64,000 bases of DNA from Hyphomicrobiales bacterium (GTDB taxonomy: Bacteria; Pseudomonadota; Alphaproteobacteria; Rhizobiales; Rhizobiaceae): NCBI GenBank assembly GCA_900472675.1, contig UCJA01000026.1, forward strand, positions 1 to 64,000, given 5' to 3'. Position 1 is the first letter of the stretch, and every line of letters begins with the position of its first letter. The position numbers and the translations under genes were made by a program. Of this stretch, positions 34,608-42,684 are shown one piece after another. The notes under the pieces were generated by a model. The model saw nothing but the letters and a program-made list of their open reading frames with translations, made no database searches and was not told the DNA's origin.

Positions 34608-35336
34608 CTAGGCCTCTTGTCTGCGCGGCAAAAGCGCTTCCAGTTCCGTGATGTCGTCGAGGCAAAGGTCGGCGGCGTCCTGCAGCGTGGCCCGCGAGCC
34701 CGTCCCGGTCAGCACGGCGACCTTGATGCCGGCACCGGCTGCCTCTCCCATGTGCATGTCGTGATTGTTATCGCCGACCATGGCCACCTGCGCGGGCTGA
34801 AGGCCAACCGCGCTGCAGAAGCCGAGCAGCATGCCCGGACCCGGCTTCACACCATGGCCGCTGTCGTAACCCGCGACGAAATCCAGGTGCTCGGCAAAGC
34901 CGAAGCGGATGGCGGTCTGGCGGATCGACTGCTCGTTATCGCTCGATGCCACGCCGAGTTTGAAGCCGCTCTGCTTCAGCCGGCCGAAGAAGCTTCCAAG
35001 GTCGGTGACCGGGACGGCCCATTCGGTGGCGCGCACAAAGAGGTCATCCAGCAGCCGGGTCAGTTCGGCTGTCTCCAGCGGCGACCCTGCGGCAACGAAG
35101 CCGGCAGCGATCTCCGCGGCATTGCCGGCCGCAAGGAGGCTGTCGGCGCGGGTGTGGCCGGATACGGGGTCCATGCCGGCTGCCAGCAGCAGGCTGTGCT
35201 CGAGTTTCTGATTTCCGGCAGACGCAATGCGGGCCGCCTCCCGGTTCACGGGGCCCCAGCTTTCATCATAGCGCAGCAGCGTGCCGTCCTTGTCAAACAG
35301 GATACCGGCAACACTGCTCCAATCGGGCTGCTTCAT
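34608..35336 (-). CDS. HAD-superfamily phosphatase (phosphoglycolate phosphatase-like)
   Basis: 242 residues. HAD motif I is GILFDKDGTLLRYDE near residues 11-25, motif II lies in GVASSDNEQ, and motifs III/IV are in GVKPGPGML and VAMVGDNNHDMHM. The helical cap after motif I places it in subclass IA, which includes phosphoglycolate phosphatase Gph. The gene overlaps the waaA stop by four bases and precedes lpxK by five, so it is embedded in the lipid A/Kdo unit. The substrate is unknown; a sugar phosphate of envelope metabolism is possible, but only the location suggests it. Confidence 0.87.
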   Translation of the reverse strand: MKQPDWSSVAGILFDKDGTLLRYDESWGPVNREAARIASAGNQKLEHSLLLAAGMDPVSGHTRADSLLAAGNAAEIAAGFVAAGSPLETAELTRLLDDLFVRATEWAVPVTDLGSFFGRLKQSGFKLGVASSDNEQSIRQTAIRFGFAEHLDFVAGYDSGHGVKPGPGMLLGFCSAVGLQPAQVAMVGDNNHDMHMGEAAGAGIKVAVLTGTGSRATLQDAADLCLDDITELEALLPRRQEA

Positions 35337-36664
35337 CGCGCGACAACGACCTTGGACTTTGGCTTGGGCTGCAGCCGAGCCGTAACGGTAAGCGGATTGA
35401 TGTAGGGTTCGAGCGCTTTGATGGTCTTGCCGAGCGCGCCGCGCATTTCTTCCATGGTCTCGTGGCCTGCATCCACCATCTTGCGGCGTGCCGGATCGTT
35501 GACCATCAGATAATGCACCGCTTTGGCGAGCATCTCCACATCCCGCACGATCCGCGAGGCGCCCTTTCGGGCAAGGTTCTGGTAGGCATCGCGGAAGTTC
35601 TGGAGGTTCGGACCGGACAGCACGGCACAGCCCAGCATGGCCGGCTCGAGCGGGTTCTGGCCGCCCTCGTTGGTGAGCGAACGGCCGACGAAGGCAATTT
35701 CCGTCAGCCGGAGGTAGAGGCCCATTTCGCCGATGGAATCGCCAAGGAAGATGTCGGTCGTCTCCGTCACGGGGTCGTTGCGCGACCGGCGCGCCACGGA
35801 GAGCCCCTCCTCCTTCAGCATGGCCTCGATCGCATCGGCACGATCGGGGTGGCGCGGGACGATGATGCTCAGCTGGCCGTTCTTCGGCTTCAGCGCCTTG
35901 TGCACCGTGGCGGCCGCCTTTTCCTCACCGTCGAAGGTGGAGATCGCAGCCCAGGTCTTGCGGTCACCGATCTCGCTTTTGTAGCGGGCGAGAAGATCAT
36001 CGTCGCAAGGCGGCGGATCGGTATCGGTCTTGAGGTTGCCGGAGACGATCACCGGCCAGGCGCCGAGGTCGCGGAAGCGTTCCGCGTCGAGATCGGACTG
36101 GGCGATGACCAGAGCCAGCTTTTCAAACAGGGATTCCGCCAGGCTGTGGCGGCTGCGCCAGCGGTCGAAGGAGCGATCCGACATGCGGGCGTTGACGCGG
36201 ATCTGCGGGATGGCGCGGCGGGACAGTTCGGCCATGGTGGTCGGCCAGATTTCCGACTCAGCGGTAATGCAGGCATCCGGGCGCCAATAGGAGACGAAGC
36301 GCTTGACCGGAAACTTGATGTCGAGCGGCGCGTACTGGTGGATGACTTCGTCGCCAAGCCTCGCCTCGACGAGCTTTGCCGAGGTGACGGTGCCCGTGGT
36401 CAGCAGCACGTAGATCTGGCGGCGACGCAGTTCGCGGATCATCGGCATGACGGCCAGGGTTTCGCCGACGCTTGCCGCATGGACCCAGACCAGCGGGCCG
36501 CGGGGCCGCGGCATGCTGGCGTAGCCAAGACGCTCCAACCGGCGGGCGGGATCTTCCTTGCGCTTCAAGCCGCGGTAGGTGAGGTAGGGACTGGCCAGCG
36601 GGTAGAGAGCCACGCCCAGCAGTCGGTATCCGAATAGCGCCACGCGTGCCAGACCGCCGCTCAT
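35333..36664 (-). CDS. waaA: 3-deoxy-D-manno-octulosonic acid (Kdo) transferase
   Basis: 443 residues. A GT-B glycosyltransferase anchored to the inner membrane by an N-terminal helix (RVALFGYRLLGVALYPLASP). It adds Kdo to lipid IVA. Signatures are WVHAASVGETLAVMP near 60-74, LLTTGTVTSAKLV, ESEIWPTTMAELSRR, and EGGQNPLEPAMLG in the C-terminal domain, which binds CMP-Kdo. ATG start at 36664. First of three tightly packed genes (waaA-HAD-lpxK); the 168-bp gap to DUF4170 upstream likely holds its promoter or leader. Confidence 0.95.
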   Translation of the reverse strand: MSGGLARVALFGYRLLGVALYPLASPYLTYRGLKRKEDPARRLERLGYASMPRPRGPLVWVHAASVGETLAVMPMIRELRRRQIYVLLTTGTVTSAKLVEARLGDEVIHQYAPLDIKFPVKRFVSYWRPDACITAESEIWPTTMAELSRRAIPQIRVNARMSDRSFDRWRSRHSLAESLFEKLALVIAQSDLDAERFRDLGAWPVIVSGNLKTDTDPPPCDDDLLARYKSEIGDRKTWAAISTFDGEEKAAATVHKALKPKNGQLSIIVPRHPDRADAIEAMLKEEGLSVARRSRNDPVTETTDIFLGDSIGEMGLYLRLTEIAFVGRSLTNEGGQNPLEPAMLGCAVLSGPNLQNFRDAYQNLARKGASRIVRDVEMLAKAVHYLMVNDPARRKMVDAGHETMEEMRGALGKTIKALEPYINPLTVTARLQPKPKSKVVVAR

Positions 36665-36832
36665 CGCCCCGGCCTCCGATCCTTGCTAACCGCCCTCAAT
36701 GAAACGCTTCCCATCGCCTATCCATAACGCATTTCCCCTGTTTCACAAATGCGTCAAAAAAGAGGGTCCGGAGCGCGGTACGCTTCGGACTGCGGGCCTT
36801 CCACAGGGAAGACCAGCCGTGACGGAGGTAGA

Positions 36833-37084
36833 TCAGCCCAGTGTGGAGTCGGGATCGAGGAGGCGGTGCATGTGGACGATGAAGTAGCGCATCTGCGCGT
36901 TGTCGACCGTCTGCTGGGCCTTGGACCGCCAGGCGACCAGGGCGCTGGCATAGTCGGGAAAGATGCCGACGATATCGAGGCCCGAGAGGTCCTTGAACTG
37001 GACCCCTTCGAGGCTTTGCAGCTCGCCGCCGAACACCAGGTGGAGCAGCTGTTTCTTGCTGTTGTCTTCGGTCATCTCATTCAT
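36833..37084 (-). CDS. DUF4170 domain-containing protein
   Basis: 83 residues covering one DUF4170 domain. The pattern LLHLVFGGELQSLEGVQFKD, followed by LDIVGIFPDYASALVAWRSK and AQMRYFIVHMHRLLDP, is that seen in small rhizobial proteins found beside waaA. The function is unknown; constant proximity to Kdo transferase suggests a link to lipopolysaccharide assembly. ATG start at 37084; a second ATG at 37075 has no better ribosome-binding site. It stands 50 bp after the cysQ-like gene on the same strand. Confidence 0.87.
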   Translation of the reverse strand: MNEMTEDNSKKQLLHLVFGGELQSLEGVQFKDLSGLDIVGIFPDYASALVAWRSKAQQTVDNAQMRYFIVHMHRLLDPDSTLG

Positions 37085-37134
37085 CCCTGCCTACGGCCTC
37101 CCGGGCCATCCTCTGCTGCATTCCTCGGCAAAGG

Positions 37135-37944
37135 TCAACCCGCCGCGCCGCCCACCAGGCGCGGGAGCAGGCTGGAAATGGCATGTTCGTTACCAGCCAC
37201 CAGCATTTCGCGGGTGACCAGCTTGCGATTGTAGCTCAGCGGACGATTGTCGAGGTCGGCCAGGCGACCTCCTGCCCGCTCCAGGATGAGGTCGGCTGCA
37301 GCCAGATCCCAGTCGTGGGAGTTGCGCTTGACGACGGTACCATCGATGCGGCTGTCGGCTGCCATGGCCAGGCGATAGGCGAGCGAAGGCACGTGGCGAA
37401 CGCGGTGAACCAGATCGCGGAAGGGCAGATCGAACTTCCTGACCAGAGCCTCGTCGGCGGCAATCCGCAGGCCGGATCCCGCGGGCTCCGAGACCCGGAT
37501 GGGGATGCCGTTCTTCACGGAAGGTCCATCCGCCGTCGCATGGAACTCCTCCTCCAGCGCCGGGGCCACGAGAACGCCCGCGACCGGGCGCCCGAGGTGG
37601 ACCACGGCCACCGAGACGCACCAGGTCTTTTCGCCATTGATGAAGGCACGGGTTCCATCGATGGGATCGATCACGAAGAGGGTATCGCAGCCGAGCCGGT
37701 CGGTATCGTCGTCGGTTTCCTCCGAGAGCCAGCCGTAGTTCGGACGGGCCTGCAGCAGGATCTCCCGCAAGCGGTCGTTTGCGGCAAAATCCGCTGCACT
37801 TACCGGCGAGCTTCCCTCGTTCTTCCACCAGACCTCCGGCTCCTTGCCGAAGAAGCCAAGGGCGATGTCGCCGGCCTGCCGGGCCGCCTCGCGGATAAGA
37901 TCCAGATCATCCTGCCAGGCGCTTCTCGGTGCGGGATCGGCCAT
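37135..37944 (-). CDS. CysQ/inositol-monophosphatase family phosphatase
   Basis: 269 residues. Metal-binding residues of the lithium-sensitive phosphatase fold are visible: SEETDDD (Glu75-Glu76), DPIDGTRAF (93-101) and the C-terminal NSHDWDLAAADLIL. The VWWKNEGSSPVSAADFAAN segment is typical of 3'(2'),5'-bisphosphate nucleotidase CysQ, which removes phosphoadenosine phosphate made in sulfate assimilation. Inositol or sugar phosphates are alternative substrates. The ATG at 37944 is three bases from the pmbA stop; the preceding TTG is a less likely start. Confidence 0.87.
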   Translation of the reverse strand: MADPAPRSAWQDDLDLIREAARQAGDIALGFFGKEPEVWWKNEGSSPVSAADFAANDRLREILLQARPNYGWLSEETDDDTDRLGCDTLFVIDPIDGTRAFINGEKTWCVSVAVVHLGRPVAGVLVAPALEEEFHATADGPSVKNGIPIRVSEPAGSGLRIAADEALVRKFDLPFRDLVHRVRHVPSLAYRLAMAADSRIDGTVVKRNSHDWDLAAADLILERAGGRLADLDNRPLSYNRKLVTREMLVAGNEHAISSLLPRLVGGAAG

Positions 37945-37947
37945 CAA

Positions 37948-39294
37948 TCAGCGCCCCGCCAGGGTCATGCCCTCGATCGCAAGCGTGGGCGAAGCGACGC
38001 CGTACTTGCGATCGATGTCATTGGCCGGCGTGATGCGCATGAACATGTCCTTGAGGTTCGACGCGATGGTGACCTCCGAGACCGGATAGGCCAGCTCGCC
38101 GTTCTCGATCCAGAAGCCAGTGGCGCCGCGGCTATACTCGCCGGTGATCATGTTGACGCCCTGTCCGATCAGCTCGGTGATGTAGAAGCCGGTACCGATC
38201 GAGCGGATCAGATCCTCCGGTGCGATGTCGCCCGGCTCAAGCGCCAGGTTGGTGGATGCCGGGGTCACCGAATTGCCGCCCCGCACACCGCGGCCATTGG
38301 TCTTCATACCCAGTTCGCGGCCGGTGGAGGTGGAGAGGAACCAGTGCTTGAGCACGCCATCCTCGATCATCACCATGCGCTCGCCGGAGACGCCTTCGCC
38401 ATCGAAGGGGCGCGACGAGGAGCCGCGGACGATGAGCGGATCGTCGGTGATGCTCAGACCTGACTTCAGCACCTGCTGTCCCATCCTGTCGCGCAGGAAG
38501 CTGGTCTTGCGGGCGACCGAAGCGCCGTTGATGGCGCCGGCGATATGGCCGACGAAGCCCCGGGCGATGCGCGGGTCGAAGACGACGGTGACATTGCTGC
38601 CGGTATCCACCTGGCGCGGATTGATCCGCTTGACGACGCGTTCACCTGCCCTGCGGCCGATCAGCTTCGGATCGTCGAGGTCGGCTGCAAAGAGGCGGCT
38701 GTCGAAATCATAGTCGCGCTCCATCTTCGTGCCCTCGCCGGCGATGACGCTGACGGAGCGACCGAAGCGGGTTCCCAGATAGCTGCCGGAAAAGCCGTTC
38801 GAGGTGACCAGCACGAGGCCGCCCATGCCGGACGAAGCGCCAGCGCCGGAGGAGTTGCTTACGCCTTCGACATCGAGCGCTGCCTGCTCCATCTCGAGCG
38901 CTGCCTCACGAAGGGAATCGGTCGAGACCTCGGTCGGGTCGAAGAGATCGAGATCCGGATAGGATGTTGCAAGGTCGCCGGCGTCGGCAAGGCAGGCAAA
39001 GGGATCTTCCGGAGACACGCGGGCCATGGCAACGGCGCGGTCGGCGAGCGTCTTCATGTCAAAGCCCGGATTGGCCGAGACGCTGGCAACGCGGTTGCCG
39101 ATGAAGACGCGCAGCGCGAAATCGTCGCTTTCGGACGATTCCGTGCCCTCCACCTTTCCAAGCCGGACGCTGACGGAACGGGAGCGGGACCGCACCACAA
39201 CCGCATCGGCCTGATCCGCTCCCGCGGCCCTTGCCAGATCGATCAGTTCGCCAGCCCGGGCAAGAAGAGGAGCAGAATCAAATTCGGAGGTCAT
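37948..39294 (-). CDS. PmbA/TldD family metalloprotease-like protein
   Basis: 448 residues, the normal PmbA/TldE length. The TldD/PmbA heterodimer trims peptides such as microcin B17 and CcdA; in the pair TldD carries the HExxxH zinc motif and TldE/PmbA does not. No HExxxH is visible here, so this is the PmbA/TldE-type member. Recognisable blocks are LARAAGADQADAVVV near the start, SSGAGASSGMGG in the middle and the C-terminal TGEYSRGATGFWIENGELA. Start at ATG 39294. It overlaps none but is tightly linked (3 bp) to the cysQ-like gene. Confidence 0.9.
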   Translation of the reverse strand: MTSEFDSAPLLARAGELIDLARAAGADQADAVVVRSRSRSVSVRLGKVEGTESSESDDFALRVFIGNRVASVSANPGFDMKTLADRAVAMARVSPEDPFACLADAGDLATSYPDLDLFDPTEVSTDSLREAALEMEQAALDVEGVSNSSGAGASSGMGGLVLVTSNGFSGSYLGTRFGRSVSVIAGEGTKMERDYDFDSRLFAADLDDPKLIGRRAGERVVKRINPRQVDTGSNVTVVFDPRIARGFVGHIAGAINGASVARKTSFLRDRMGQQVLKSGLSITDDPLIVRGSSSRPFDGEGVSGERMVMIEDGVLKHWFLSTSTGRELGMKTNGRGVRGGNSVTPASTNLALEPGDIAPEDLIRSIGTGFYITELIGQGVNMITGEYSRGATGFWIENGELAYPVSEVTIASNLKDMFMRITPANDIDRKYGVASPTLAIEGMTLAGR

Positions 39295-39405
39295 TTTTGC
39301 AGAGCCTTTCGTTCTGCCTCCATTTATTGTGCGCCAGCGCAAGCATCAAGGGCAGCCGGTCGATTCCGGGTTGACCCGTTTCTGCCCGCACCCGAAAGTG
39401 CGCGC

Positions 39406-41214
39406 ATGGTTGACCACAATTCGCTCTTTTCCGAAATGCTCCTGCTGCTGGCCGGTGCAGTTATCGCCGCTCCCCTGTTTCGCAAGCTTGGCCTGGGCAC
39501 CGTGCTCGGCTACCTGGCCGCCGGCGTCATCATCGGCCCGGTGCTGCAGCAGGTGACCGATACCGAAGAGGTGCTGAAGGTCGCCGAGTACGGCGTCGTC
39601 TTCCTGCTGTTTATCATCGGGCTGGAGCTGAAGCCTTCGCGGCTGTGGCAGATGCGCGGCGACGTGTTCGGCCTCGGGCCCATGCAGGTTGTGGTGACGG
39701 GCGGCGTGCTGAGCGCGCTCGCCTATCTGGCGCATATGTCCGACTGGCGGGGCAGCCTGATCGTCGGCTTCGGGCTGGCGCTGTCATCGACCGCCTTTGC
39801 GCTGCAGATCCTCAACGACACCGGCGAGATGAACAGCCGCTACGGGCAACGATCCTTCTCCGTGCTGTTGTTCCAGGACCTGGCGATCGTGCCGCTGCTG
39901 GCGCTGATCACCATTCTTGCGCCCGGAACGACAGAAGCGGCCGCAACGCCACTCCTCGATTTTGCCATTGCGGTGGCAGCGGTCGGCGCGATGATCATCG
40001 CCGGGCGCTACCTGCTGACGCCGATGTTCCAGGTGATCGCCCGCACCGGCGCGCGTGAGGTGATGATTGCCGCGGCCCTGCTGGTCGTGCTGGGATCAGC
40101 CGCGGCCATGCAGGCGGTTGGACTGTCCATGGCCATGGGCGCCTTCCTTGCGGGCGTGATGCTGGCGGAATCCTCCTATCGCCACGAACTGGAGGCCGAT
40201 ATCGAGCCCTTCCGCGGGCTGCTGCTGGCGCTGTTCTTCGTCGCGGTCGGCCTGTCGCTGGAAGTGGAAGTGATTGCCGACAATCTTCTCTTCATCGTGC
40301 CGGCGGTGCTGGTGTTCATGATCGCCAAGGCGGCGATCGTCTATACGCTCTGCCGCCTGTGGGGCTCTTCCCACAATGATGCGGTGCAGATCGCCTTCCT
40401 TCTGCCGCAGGGCGGCGAGTTCGGCTTCGTGCTGTTTACCACGGCGACTGCGGCCGGCCTGTTTTCCTCCGCCACCGCCTCACTGCTGATCGCCTCGGTG
40501 ACGCTGTCCATGGCGCTGACGCCGCTCGGGGCAGCGCTTTCCAAACGGCTGATGCGCAGCGAGACGCGCGAGCAGCTGGAAGAGGATTTCGAAGGTGCGG
40601 GCGCCGACGTGCTGATGGTCGGGTTTTCCCGGTTCGGCCAGATCGCCGCGCAGATTCTACTGGCCGGCGGCAGTTCCGTGACCGTGATCGACGACAATCC
40701 GGACCGGATCCGCCAGGCGGCCAACTTCGGGTTCCGGATCTATTTCGGCGACGGGACCCGCCGCGACGTGCTGATCGCCTCCGGCGTCGCACGGGCAAAG
40801 ATCGTCGCCGTCTGCACCCACAAGCGGGAGACGACGGACCGCATCGTCGAGCTGATCCGCTCGGACTTTCCCTCCGCGCGGTTGTTCGTGCGCTCCTATG
40901 ACCGCATCCATTCGCTGGCGCTGCGGGATCAGGCGGTGGAATTCGAACTGCGCGAGACTCTGGAATCGGGCCTGGTGTTCGGGCGGCGCACCCTGCAGGC
41001 GCTCGGGATGAGCGAGAATTCGGCGAGCGAGATCGTCGAGGACATCCGCGGTCGCGACGAGGAAAGGTTGCAGATCCAGGCAGTGCAGGGTCTTGGTGCG
41101 GGCCGCGGCCTGCTGTTCAACAGCCCCGTGCGCCCGGAGCCGCTGATCAAGCCGAAGCGCACGGTGGTGATCGACGAGAGTGCGGCCGAGCCCGAACCGA
41201 CAGGGACGGTCTGA
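39406..41214 (+). CDS. CPA2 family cation:proton antiporter with TrkA-N domain (KefB/KefC-like)
   Basis: 602 residues. About 12 membrane helices fill residues 5-380, beginning LFSEMLLLLAGAVIAAPLFR and including the FLLFIIGLELKPSRLW and LLFQDLAIVPLLAL segments characteristic of CPA2 exchangers. A cytoplasmic NAD-binding TrkA-N (RCK_N) domain follows from about 400 (ADVLMVGFSRFGQIAA). This is the layout of glutathione-gated K+ efflux systems KefB/KefC; the ancillary KefF/KefG flavoprotein is not adjacent. The ATG at 39406 lacks a clear ribosome-binding site, but the frame upstream belongs to the pmbA region. Confidence 0.88.
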   Translation: MVDHNSLFSEMLLLLAGAVIAAPLFRKLGLGTVLGYLAAGVIIGPVLQQVTDTEEVLKVAEYGVVFLLFIIGLELKPSRLWQMRGDVFGLGPMQVVVTGGVLSALAYLAHMSDWRGSLIVGFGLALSSTAFALQILNDTGEMNSRYGQRSFSVLLFQDLAIVPLLALITILAPGTTEAAATPLLDFAIAVAAVGAMIIAGRYLLTPMFQVIARTGAREVMIAAALLVVLGSAAAMQAVGLSMAMGAFLAGVMLAESSYRHELEADIEPFRGLLLALFFVAVGLSLEVEVIADNLLFIVPAVLVFMIAKAAIVYTLCRLWGSSHNDAVQIAFLLPQGGEFGFVLFTTATAAGLFSSATASLLIASVTLSMALTPLGAALSKRLMRSETREQLEEDFEGAGADVLMVGFSRFGQIAAQILLAGGSSVTVIDDNPDRIRQAANFGFRIYFGDGTRRDVLIASGVARAKIVAVCTHKRETTDRIVELIRSDFPSARLFVRSYDRIHSLALRDQAVEFELRETLESGLVFGRRTLQALGMSENSASEIVEDIRGRDEERLQIQAVQGLGAGRGLLFNSPVRPEPLIKPKRTVVIDESAAEPEPTGTV

Positions 41215-41224
41215 TCAGAGCATC

Positions 41225-42094
41225 TCAGGGCTGACGGGTGGCGTGGATCGCATCGATCGCGCGCTTCAGCTCATCCTTCACCGGCTCGGACTCCTGCAGG
41301 ATGTCGCGCGCTTTGAGGAAATCCAGGACGCCGAAGCGATTGATGCTCGGCCTCAGGAAGATATGCGGCGGACGCAGTTTCAGCTTCAGTGCGATGCTGG
41401 CCTGCATGGTGAGCTGGCTTGCCCCAAAGATGCTGTCGATGCGGTTCGGCGCATGGGTGCCATCACCCTCCGGCGCGCCCACCACATCGACGCCGATCAC
41501 CACGTCGGCAAGGTCCATCAGGTGCTCGTAGGGGACGGGATTGAAGATGCCGCCATCGATCATCACCCGGCCGTTGACCCAGACCGGCATGAACAGGCCT
41601 GGAATGGCTGCCGAGGCGGCGACCGCGACGCGCAGATCGCCCTCCTCCAGCACGACCTCGCCCTGGCCGTAGTAATCGGTGACGGAGACCTTGAGGGGTA
41701 TGCCGAGCTCGGCAAAGCTTGCGGGCACACTTGCCGGAAGGAATGCGTGGATGATCCGCTCGAGATTGAAATGACCGAGCCTAAAACCGCCGAGCCTGTC
41801 GCGCATGGTGGCGGGACCAAGGCTCCAGAGCCGGTTGAACAGCGCACCGCGGGTGCCGACGGCATGCAGCGCGTATTCGCCGATCTCCTTACCGGTCATG
41901 CCGGCCGCCATGCCCGCACCCATGATGGCTCCGATCGACGAACCGCTGATCGCGACCGGGCGGATGCCCAGTTCATCGAGCGCCTGGATGACGTGGATAT
42001 GGGCAAGGCCCCTTGCCCCGCCCGCGCCGAAAGCGACGCCGAAGGTCAGACCGCTGCGGTCTTCGGGAAGATCGTGGAGAGCAAGCCGGGTCAT
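41225..42094 (-). CDS. Patatin-like phospholipase
   Basis: 289 residues. The oxyanion motif GAGGARG is at 23-29, the nucleophile elbow GSSIG at 51-55 (Ser53) and the catalytic aspartate in MIDGG near residue 178; all three elements of the Ser-Asp dyad enzymes are present. It is soluble by sequence, with no signal peptide, so it probably acts on phospholipids or acyl esters from the cytoplasm (RssA/YchK-like). It lies 23 bp after rsmD in an operon with the pseudouridine synthase gene, and converges with the antiporter (10 bp between stops). Confidence 0.88.
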   Translation of the reverse strand: MTRLALHDLPEDRSGLTFGVAFGAGGARGLAHIHVIQALDELGIRPVAISGSSIGAIMGAGMAAGMTGKEIGEYALHAVGTRGALFNRLWSLGPATMRDRLGGFRLGHFNLERIIHAFLPASVPASFAELGIPLKVSVTDYYGQGEVVLEEGDLRVAVAASAAIPGLFMPVWVNGRVMIDGGIFNPVPYEHLMDLADVVIGVDVVGAPEGDGTHAPNRIDSIFGASQLTMQASIALKLKLRPPHIFLRPSINRFGVLDFLKARDILQESEPVKDELKRAIDAIHATRQP

Positions 42095-42117
42095 CGATCC
42101 TCTCCTTTCCCGCGCGA

Positions 42118-42678
42118 TCAGGCGGGCTGGTAGCGGAAGAACTCCATCCGCGTGTCGCCGAAGATGCGGCTTTCCAGCGGCTTGAACACGGGATCCACGG
42201 CCAGCGTGACATCGGCCCGCTCCTCCAGGATGACCAGTGCACCTGGAGACAGCCAGCGTCCCGCATGGGCCGCCATCAGCGCTTTTTCGCCAAAACCCTG
42301 GCCATAGGGCGGGTCGGCGAACAGGAACTGGAACGGCTCCATCGTGCCCGGCTGGCCCAGCTGGGTGGCGTCACGCCGCAATATCCGGGCCCGGCCATGC
42401 AGGCCGAGCGCGTCGATATTTTCCCACAGCAAGCCGCGACCCTCGATGCCGTTCTCGACAAACAGGGCCTGCCGGCAGCCGCGCGACATAGCCTCCAGCC
42501 CGACGGCACCGGTGCCGGCGAAGAGGTCGATCACCCGCGTTCCATCCAGCGCGTCCGGATAGACGTGGCCGATGATGTTGAACAGGCTTTCCCGGGTCCG
42601 GTCGACGGTCGGCCGGATGTCACTCGATTTCGGCGTGGCCAGCGTGCGGCCACGAAATTCCCCGCCAACAATGCGCAC
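42118..42678 (-). CDS. rsmD: 16S rRNA (guanine(966)-N2)-methyltransferase
   Basis: 186 residues. Starts with RIVGGEFRGRTLATP, the standard RsmD opening, and has RPTVDRTRESLFNII, the SAM-binding DLFAGTGAVGLEAMSRG and the catalytic DPPYGQGFGEKA motif. It methylates G966 of 16S rRNA during small-subunit assembly. The start codon is GTG at 42678, six bases after the stop of the pseudouridine synthase gene, so two rRNA modification enzymes share one transcript. Confidence 0.95.
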   Translation of the reverse strand: MRIVGGEFRGRTLATPKSSDIRPTVDRTRESLFNIIGHVYPDALDGTRVIDLFAGTGAVGLEAMSRGCRQALFVENGIEGRGLLWENIDALGLHGRARILRRDATQLGQPGTMEPFQFLFADPPYGQGFGEKALMAAHAGRWLSPGALVILEERADVTLAVDPVFKPLESRIFGDTRMEFFRYQPA

Positions 42679-42684
42679 GTCCGG

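Noticed and set aside
38545..41214. N-terminal extension of the antiporter gene back to 38545
   Set aside because: The first 287 codons lie antisense to pmbA and lack transporter features; the ATG at 39406 gives the family N-terminus.
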